Below are positions 56,885-64,000 of a DNA stretch of 64,000 bases, in pieces; within the stretch, counting starts at the first letter, position 1; each line of letters begins with the position of its first letter. The position numbers and the translations under genes were made by a program. A model generated the notes under the pieces. It was not told the DNA's origin and did no database searches. It was given only the letters and a program-made list of their open reading frames with translations. Origin of the DNA: Pseudo-nitzschia pungens (Eukaryota > Bacillariophyta > Bacillariophyceae > Bacillariales > Bacillariaceae); NCBI GenBank assembly GCA_037355855.1, contig CM074769.1, positions 620,001 through 684,000 of the forward strand, written 5' to 3'.

Positions 56885-57991
56885 CTGCAGAAACGCGAGG
56901 CAACGATTTGTCCGCGGGCATGTGGGCATGCCCATGGAAATGTCCATGGGCATGGACGTGGCGAATCCGAGAGACGGGGTGGAAAGGAATTGGATTACGG
57001 GGCACGAACGGCGAGGTCTTCGTTGCGCGGACCGGTCGCAACTCTCGCTCGGCGGGGCACGGACCGCTGCCGCCGACGGAATTCTCTCCTCGGTCGGTCT
57101 TTGCGGAAACGGCAGGGGTCGAAAAAAGCACGGAGGAGAAGAGAAGAACGCGAGAGCAGAGTCGATTGGTCTGTCTTTCTCTCTCTCTCTTTCTCTCCGG
57201 GCATGCGCCGGGGGCAACGCCGAGAACGAACCGAGTCGCGTTGCGTTGCGTTCGTGTCGCGCAAAAGTCCGACGCACGGCGACGCACGCGAAAACAGTAG
57301 TGCCCCCGCTCCAAATCGCCGGCAAGCCCGGACGGAAAAGCATCGCACCGCATCGCATCTCACCGCACCGTGCTACACGCCCCGCGAAGAATGGATTCCA
57401 TTCCACGGTGGCAGCGGTCCGCTCCATTCCATTCCATTCCATTTGGCATTCCCATGGTTGGTTGGTTGTCTGTTTGTTTGGGGGGCAGAATGACGTTTCC
57501 GGGCAAAGGTACCGGTGCGTACGGTGCCGTAGGAGGAAGATGGCAATCGCTCGGTTTGCTGTCGTCCCCGACCGCGCCGTGCTGCCACCGCCACCGCCGA
57601 GGAAGCCGACCACGCCCTCCGAACCAATTGGCACACACCGCGGATGGGCACCGCACCGCACTGGAGACTCCGTATGGGAATGGTCCCGTTCGTTGCGGAA
57701 CCCAAAACGACGAGTTCTACCGTACCACATGTCAAACATTGCTGTAGCAAATAACGAACACGCATTATTGTTTGCAAAGAATGGGGAATCTAGTATTATT
57801 ATTGTTTTTTGATAGTTGTTTTTTGTTTGCCCTTATCCAATGATTCCTTTCGCGGACCCCTTGCCCGTTGCGGTACCGCGACTCTTCTCTCGTTCTCGGT
57901 CTTTGTCTTTTGCCTTGCCTTGTTTTGTTTGTTTTGTTTTGCCTTGTTTTGTTTTGCATGATTTCCCTCGGTCGCCTCCGCTCGCTCTATT
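56885..57991. other. convergent region, no supported gene
   Basis: GC-rich to about 57740, with many overlapping frames on both strands and no motif, then TTGCCTTG/TTTTGTTTTG runs near 57910-57955. Probably 3' flank of the small gene (+) and of the NASP gene (-). Confidence 0.4.
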
Positions 57992-60339
57992 CTACTCGGA
58001 GGTCTTGGCGCGCTTTGGCTCGGTGGGCTTTGTCGTCTCCGCCGACGAGTCGCCGTCCGCCGACCGCTTTTTCTTCTTTTTCACCACCATCATTGGCGGG
58101 CCCGCCGCGGCGGAAGCGGCGCCGTTCGCTTTCCGAGTCGCCGCGGCGCTCGCGGCCGCCCCGAACCCGATCGTCGTGGTCGATCCGTCGGCGTTGCGGA
58201 TCGCCGGTCCGTCGTCGTCGTCTCCTCCCCCGAGCCCCGCGGCGGCCTTCTGGGCCCTCACCTTGATCTCGGCCGCCTGCCGGACCCCCTCCCGGGACCG
58301 GTCCGCCTCGTCGACGGTTTCCTGGATCTCGTCCAGCAGCTGCCGAATGTCCTGGACGCGGGCGACCGTGTCGTCGTCGGCGTCGCCGATCGGGAGGGAC
58401 GCGGCGGCGTCCCTCCAGGCCCGGAGCGTCTTCGAGGCGGCGGCGGCGGCGGCGCTGCTGCCGTTGTTGTTGTTATTGTTGTGGGTATCGTCGTTGTCGT
58501 CGTCGTCGTCCAGTCCCGTCGTCTTGAATCCCGCGGTGGCGGAGGGTTTGCGGTCGTCGGAACACTCCGACGATGCCAATGCCGACGATGCGTTCCAGAT
58601 CGATTCCGGTTCGACGCCGCAGAGACCGGCCAGAATGCCGCAAAAGGTCTTGGCGCAATCGATCTGCTGCCGGATGCCCTTGTCGCAGTGCTCTCGCGCC
58701 AGCTGCGCAATCTTGCCCTTGTCGGCCCCGCCGTTCGATGCACCGGCAGATGCACCGGCAGATGCACTCGCACCCGCACCGTCATTCGCGCTCTCGCTCT
58801 CGCTCGCGCCCGCCAATTCCTTTTGCAGGTCGCTGCTGCTGGTGAGGTAGGTCAGCCCGAGGTTGAACTGCGTGTCGGCAATCTTCCGGTCGAGGTCGCG
58901 CGGATTCCCTCGCTCGTCAACGGTGCCGTTGTGCCGCTGCAGAATCTCCAGGCACGACGAGTAATCCCCGACGGCCGAGGTGTAGTTGCCGTTGATCCGC
59001 TGGAGATCGCCCTCCCGCAGATAAATCTGCGCCAGGTCGCTGTTGGATTGGATGTTGTTTGTCGGGCGCGCCGAGCGCCGAATGCCGAGCGTCGAATGCG
59101 GAAGGTCGAATGCGGAAGATCGAATGTCGAATGGCAAAGGCAACGAAACGCGAATAACGGGTCGTTTCGTTTCGTTTTGTTCGACGGGGAATGCGGCAAG
59201 CATCGATGCGATGCGATGCGATGCGATTCGAGCCAAGGATTGGAATGGAACGGTACACCGATCACAAAATGAGAACATAAACACGGAGCAAAAGCAAAGC
59301 AAAGGAAAACAAAGACATTAAAACAGAATCAGAATCCGAATCCAAACAAAAACACAAACAAAGACATCAAAACAGAAACAAAAACCGAAAGCAAGCGAGG
59401 ATCGGTAACGAGGCCCCCCCTCGCGCGCGTTTCGCGATTCCTCCGTGGCGTTCGGATCCGACTCCACGTTCGACGTTCCGACCGTTTCGACGGTTTGGAC
59501 TAAGTTACTCACAGCTGCAGCTTGGCCACCTCTTGCTCGGACCGATCGCCGATGGTTGCGTGCCTCAGCAGCATTTTCTCGACGATCGTCCGCGCCGCCT
59601 CGAAGTTCTCCCAGGCGATCTGAATGTCCTCGGCCATTTCGAAACCGGCATTGTCGTTGTTGTTGTTGTTGTTGTTGCTGCTGTTGTTGCTGTTCGTGTC
59701 GCTGGCCGAAGCGGCAGCGGTTTCCCCGGCAGTCCCCAGGTGCGCCCATGGATTGGAGGGATCTTGACTCGCCGTCGTTGAAGTCGTTGAAGCCGCCACA
59801 GTCGTTGCCGCCGTTACCATCGCCCCCACATCGGTTCCATCGTCCCGGGCCTCCTCGAGGCTGTAGAGGAGCGTGGTCCCGTACAAATAGTGGAGGGGCG
59901 CCAGGGATTCGTGCAGATCGATGGCGCTGTTGAGGTCGCTGTTCGTGTTGCCGTCGCTTCCCGAGAGCGAAACCCCCAGTCCCGATCGAATGGCGGCGGT
60001 GGTCTCCACGAGCTGCTGCTCGACGATGGAAAGGGCCTCCTCGAAATTGTCGACGTTGAGCAATTGCTTGGCCAGGCGGTAGCTCTCGGAGGTTTCGGAG
60101 GAATGATAGGTGGGCATTGGATTTGGAATTGGAATTGGCAGAAATGGAGACAAGGATTTTGAATGGGTGCTGTTGGACAGCGACGACGGGGGAGGATCCT
60201 TGAGCATGGAACGCGGCGGGGGTGGCTTGGCAGCGGCAGAAGCATTAGCAGCGACACTAGAACCGACGCCCGCGCTGGATTCCTCGGACTGTTTCATGGC
60301 CTGGTTGGACGGAGATTGTTTCGCTGGGGGAGCTGCCAT
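57992..60339 (-). CDS. NASP/Hif1-type SHNi-TPR histone chaperone
   Basis: Exon 1 is 59513-60339 (ATG at 60339, MAAPPAKQSPSNQAMKQS) and exon 2 is 57992-59039. The 473-base GTGAGT...AACAG intron joins KLQL to DLAQIYLREGDLQRINGNYT; about 624 residues. The first TPR is SYRLAKQLLNVDNFEEALSI, with the LAPLHYLYGTTLLYSLEEAR helix pair and an acidic/Asn-rich insertion typical of the interrupted TPR in NASP. The SHNi-TPR pair DLAQIYLREGDLQRINGNYT and AVGDYSSCLEIL follows, then TQFNLGLTYLTSSSDLQ. The C-terminus is basic (VVKKKKKRSA), a likely nuclear signal. NASP proteins bind H1 or H3-H4 and help histone supply. No frame change; strong intron support. Confidence 0.88.
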
Positions 60340-61639
60340 GGTTTCGTTGCGATGCGACTTTGTGTGTGTGTGTGTGTTTGCGAAAGGATATGGTTGGCTT
60401 GCTTGTGTTTGATGGTGGTGATGGTATGCAGTTTGTGTTTCGAGAGAATGGAAATCGGTAATACCGTATTCGGGTAACGATGTGGTTTGTGTGAGTGTTG
60501 TCTTTTGTGCTTCCCTTGCCGATTGCAATTACAATTCCATCCGTAAAGTATTACAAGTACTACTAATATTTAATCTTACCGTAACTTACCTGGTACAGAA
60601 ACAGGGACAGCGGGTAGTTGTGTTGTATCGTGATCAACTAATTACCAGTAATTTTACCGTGTTGGTACCGGGTAAGTTACTGTAAGTCTTATCCACACCA
60701 AGTTTGTCACACACGAACACAGACACTCCGAATCATCATCAAAAATACTTCGTACATGTTGTTCACCCGCACTCGACACGTTCCAATGCAACCAAAGAGT
60801 AGTTTCGGGACTGAGGACGCGTCCAACCAGGACGAACCGTAAGGTTACCGTACGTAAGATTACAGTAACCTTACTCGTTCTGTTAAGTTTGGAGGCGAAC
60901 AATGTGGCGCGCCAGGAATTCAGAATGCGAATCAATCGAATCCAATGTTTGTACGAGGTGTTTGTACGAGGGAGTGTACAAGTAAGTTACGGTAGCAGGC
61001 TCTGGCAGTCGTAATTTTAAGTTACTCGTATGATGTTGCTGTGATGGTCGGACAGGCAGTCGTCCCACCCCAACACGGCGCTGAATAAGAAGTACAGTAA
61101 AATAATATGAAACCGCAACCAAAGGCGCGGGAACCGCTTTGCACTTCGCGCCAAAAATACTGGCAATCATCATCCAACGTTGAACGTTGTTTTCTCTTTC
61201 ACGAACGACAAGGTAAGTTACGGTAACTTTCACTAGTAAGTGTAGGCAACATTCCTTCTTGGGGAGGAATGATGTGACTCACGTCGTAGAATCCCTGTAG
61301 AAACTGTACTAGTTTTGAGTTTGCGCAATTTTCAATTTCCCCGTTCACCGAAAGGCCGAACTCAGTAACTTGAGAGTAAGGTTAATTACACCCCCGTTGT
61401 GGTAAGCTACTTGTACTCGTACGTTCACTACGAGTTTGGTTCGTGACAACAACCACAACAACACCCGCAGGGACAACAATGATTGACGAACGCAAAGTGG
61501 TACCATACGGTAGGTTGGAAGAAAGTCCGCTTCAAGTATAACTATCACTACAACTGCAACTACAATTACAAGAACAACTACAACTACAATTACCGTACCA
61601 TTACCACTACCGTCACGACCGAATCCATCTACCGGCATT

Positions 61640-61682
61640 GGTACAGGTAAAGGTACAGGTACAGGTACAGGTACAGGTACTT
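61640..61682. repeat. GTACAG hexanucleotide array
   Basis: Seven near-perfect GTACAG units (one GTAAAG variant). Confidence 0.9.
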
Positions 61683-61878
61683 ACAGACATCCCACGACTG
61701 CACCCTGCAACCTATTGCGGCATCATCATCATCCCACGGTACGGTACGGCACGGCACTCTACTGTCCTTCGTCCTTAGCATAGCGATCTGGAGACATCTG
61801 CGGGCATTCCATTCGATCCACAACAAGCGAGAGAGAGACGATAGGAGGCATCCGTCCAATCCATACATACCGGTGCAT

Positions 61879-61880
<2 letters not shown>

Positions 61881-61913
<33 letters not shown>
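61881..61913. repeat. GA dinucleotide array
   Basis: About sixteen consecutive GA units. Confidence 0.95.
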
Positions 61914-61917
<4 letters not shown>

Positions 61918-62176
61918 GCGAAAAGAAGAAGAGACGCCGGCATCAACCACCACCCCGTTGCCGATTCGTTGGTTTCTCGATCCATCCATCGATCGATCGA
62001 TTGATTGATCGCTGCGGTCCGTTCCGATCCGTCTGGCACCGCAACGCAACGCACCTCGGTTGGCTACCGCACGCGCAGTCGCGAAAGCGCAGCGAACGCA
62101 ATCCATTAGTTACACGCACCGGACCTCACCGGACCTAACCTCGAAGCACAGCCCGTGGTCGAAGTAGCGCTTCGTC

Positions 62177-64000
62177 ATGCTTTCGTCCCAGCGATCCATC
62201 GCCGCCAGCAACGCGGTGATCGAGCAATCCGGGCGGATCCTAACGGCAAAGTACCTCAAAAAGGCAACCAGCAAGGTGAGTGAAGCGAAGCGAAGCGAAG
62301 CGAGGGGAATGGATGCAGCAACGAATCGAATGCCCGATCGAGGCATCGAGGAGGAGTCGTGGAGATTACGGCGCTTTCGGGCTGGATTGCAATTCAGTAG
62401 TGCGGTGCAGTGCAGTAGTGCAGTGCGGTGCATTCTTCCCACGGTTGCAATGCATGCATTGCCTTTTGTTCCGCCTCGACCTTGTGCATGGTGCAATCAT
62501 CGTCCGATGTTTCTCGCTGTCTCACTCCCGCCGTTGTTTTTGCAACGCCAATTGGTCTGACTCTTGGATTCTTTGGATTCTTTGGATTGGATTGGATTTG
62601 TCTTTCCACCAACGCATTCTTGCATGCATGCATCTCTGTTCTTGTCGTTGAACTTCGCATCCCGTGTGTGGTTTCCAAACACAATGCAATGCAACACAAC
62701 CACCGTACCGTATGCTGGTATGGCATGAAATTGTATGGTATTGGTGGTGCCACTCCACTCCTCCAAACGAAACCGTCCGCAACACACTACATTGCGAACG
62801 CACAATCTCGATCTCGCATTCCGAATCACACCGCATTCTGCAAACGCAATTTATACCAATCACCAATCACTCATTACTGAATACAATGTCAATTGTATCA
62901 TTCGCAATACCCAACAAAACAATCCGCAATTCACAATACGCAATACAAAATACGCAATACGCAATCCGCAATACCCAATACGCAATACAAAATACAAAAT
63001 ACGCAATATACAACACTAACAATCCTCAAAACAAAATGCACAATACGCAATACGCTATGCAAAACACTAACAATACACAATCCACAATCCACAACACCGC
63101 GCAATCCGCAATCCGCAACGCGCAGAAGGACCTCGCGCTCCGCCTCCGGACGATCCTCCGCTGCCTCCGGGAGGACGAATCCGTCGAGCCCGACGACCCG
63201 GTCCGCTTCCCCGGCCTGGCGGCCCTCTGCCACGCCCTCACCCACCTCGTCAACCACCGCGACAAGGAGGTCCGGCTCTACACGGTGGCCGCCTGCATGG
63301 AACTCTTTTGCGTCTACGCCCCCGAGGCGCCCTGGAACGAGGAGGAGACCCTCGACATTTTTAAGCAGACGATCCGGCAGCTGGCCAATCTGGGGCACAG
63401 CCGCTGCGGCGGCGGCGGCGGAGTTGCTGCTGGCGGCGGCGGGGGAGACGGCGCCCACTTTCACCAGTACTACCGCATTCTCGAGCTGCTGGCGGAGGTC
63501 AAGATTGCCGTTCTGCTGGTGGATCTCTCCAAGAAAAACGGGAACGACCAGCAGCGGCGACGCGGAACACGATCACCGCAAAGGGAGAGACGACAGGGGC
63601 AGCGGCAGCAGCAGCAGCAATAGTAGCAGCAGCGACAATAGTGATGACGACGATGATGATGATGACGACGACGACGACGATGCCACAAATACCAGCGACA
63701 GCAATGGCCACCCCCAACGCAAGCCGAACGCCACCAGCGGAGGCCGGAGACGTTCCAGCCGAGTCTTGGCTGCCACAAACTCCAAGAACAACACCAACAC
63801 CAACAACAAGATCAATAACAACAACAAGATCAAGAACAAGAACAGCATCAACACGGAAGCCCTCCAGGTGCTGTCGGAACTCTTTCGGACCCTGCTGCAA
63901 TCGGTCCGGAACCAGCATCCCCCGGAACTATTGGACTACTGCCAGAAAACCCTGACCTCGTGCATCGAGGAATTCTTCGAATCGACCATCCTGCCGATTC
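62177..64000 (+). CDS. PDS5/Spo76 cohesin-associated protein, 5' part (probable +1 frame change)
   Basis: Exon 1 is 62177-62275 (MLSSQRSIAASNAVIEQSGR...), followed by an 850-base intron from GTGAGTG at 62276 to GCGCAG at 63125. Exon 2 starts KDLALRLRTILRCLRED. The HEAT-repeat start matches PDS5: ALCHALTHLVNHRDKEVRLY, then VAACMELFCVYAPEAPWNEE, LDIFKQTIRQLANLGH, and YYRILELLAEVKIAVLLVDL. From about 63545-63620 the frame must step +1 to enter an acidic linker and then EALQVLSELFRTLLQSVRNQ and CIEEFFESTILPI, which continue past the window end. A 73-base GT-AG segment (63623-63695) would also restore the frame, but it has a weak donor and no pyrimidine tract. PDS5 regulates cohesin loading and release on chromosomes. 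The gene is partial because of the window edge. Confidence 0.83.
62880..63118. repeat. degenerate CGCAATAC-type array in the PDS5 intron
   Basis: Some twenty-five imperfect units of 8-10 bases (CGCAATAC, CACAATCC, AAAATACG variants) fill the 3' part of intron 1 up to the acceptor. The open frame through them is an artefact. Confidence 0.85.

Larger units (their letters stand above)
60340..62176. other. divergent intergenic region dense in short repeat words
   Basis: Lies between the 5' ends of NASP (-) and PDS5 (+). Contains GTGTGTGTGTGTGTG near 60363, GTAAGGTTAC at 60839 followed by GTAACCTTAC at 60863, GTAAGTTACGGTA words near 60980 and 61213, AACTACAACTACAA runs near 61550-61590, and the two arrays listed separately. 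No gene was seen. Confidence 0.5.

Noticed and set aside
56483..57739. Overlapping 350-420-codon frames on both strands around 56.5-57.8 kb
   Set aside because: They are mutually exclusive, rich in Arg, Pro and His, with no domain; at least one must be chance and none has support beyond length.
57816..58850. 344-codon plus-strand frame rich in Ala and Ser
   Set aside because: It is antisense to the NASP coding exon, whose TPR motifs and splice junction are secure.
1..64000. CRISPR arrays, insertion sequences, bacterial operons, rRNA
   Set aside because: No regularly spaced identical repeats with unique spacers, no transposase, no ribosomal-RNA-like sequence and no prokaryotic gene organisation were seen.

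Overview
The window reads as nuclear DNA of a photosynthetic stramenopile, most likely a diatom. Reasons: short GT-AG introns in several genes; a lipoyl(octanoyl) transferase whose signal peptide ends in an A-F junction like the diatom plastid-targeting motif; a CCT-domain protein; a small RGLEW-type protein of a kind I associate with diatoms; and a housekeeping set that is entirely eukaryotic (TIMELESS, PDS5, NASP, CWF19, CD2BP2/LIN1, SLX9, ADAT2). No prokaryotic operon, CRISPR array, rRNA or complete tRNA was seen.

Layout. 0-6.3 kb: a small acidic ORF, a CCT-domain regulator (-), a repeat-bearing gap and a coiled-coil protein (-). 7-9.8 kb: a membrane-anchored DUF229/alkaline-phosphatase-superfamily protein (+). 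11.9-12.9 kb: a mitochondrial carrier (-). 15.3-18.8 kb: TIMELESS (+). 19.5-21.3 kb: an unknown protein and a Cys-rich protein (+). 22-26.7 kb: a WKF-domain protein (-) and an LRR-like protein (+). 27-32 kb: an EF1A-like GTPase with a perfect 625-bp tandem duplication of its 3' end (-), an SLX9-like protein (+) and a tRNA adenosine deaminase (-). 33.9-41.3 kb: an ARM/BAF250-like protein (-), a CD2BP2/LIN1 GYF protein (-) and a polyprenyl diphosphate synthase (+). 41.3-45.5 kb: decayed repeats and a secreted-protein pseudogene. 45.9-50.5 kb: plastid LipB (-) and a second mitochondrial carrier (-). 53.3-60.3 kb: a small diatom-type protein (+), a CWF19-like protein (-), a small tail-anchored candidate with an in-frame TGA (+) and a NASP/SHNi-TPR histone chaperone (-). 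62.2 kb to the end: PDS5 (+), cut by the window edge. The intergenic stretches share a dispersed GTAAGGTTAC/GTAACCTTAC motif.

Main observation. Thirteen genes are uninterrupted apart from ordinary introns. Eight others (CCT, coiled-coil, TIMELESS, Cys-rich, BAF250-like, second carrier, CWF19, PDS5) can only be read by changing frame inside what looks like continuous coding sequence. All of about 20 changes go the same way (+1: one surplus base), and I saw no -1 change in these genes. A clearly decayed pseudogene in the same window shows a -1 change and an in-frame stop instead. In almost every case the interval where the change must occur contains an arginine CGN codon, often CGA, and skipping its C restores the frame. 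This is either a systematic one-base insertion artefact in the sequence or pervasive +1 recoding. Reads and peptides would decide. All gene models below that need shifts are marked.

Functionally the genes are unlinked housekeeping functions: replication-fork protection and cohesion (TIMELESS, PDS5), chromatin (NASP, BAF250-like), splicing (CWF19, CD2BP2), ribosome and tRNA biology (SLX9, WKF, ADAT2, EF1A-like), organelle metabolism (LipB, polyprenyl synthase, two carriers), and regulators and unknowns.
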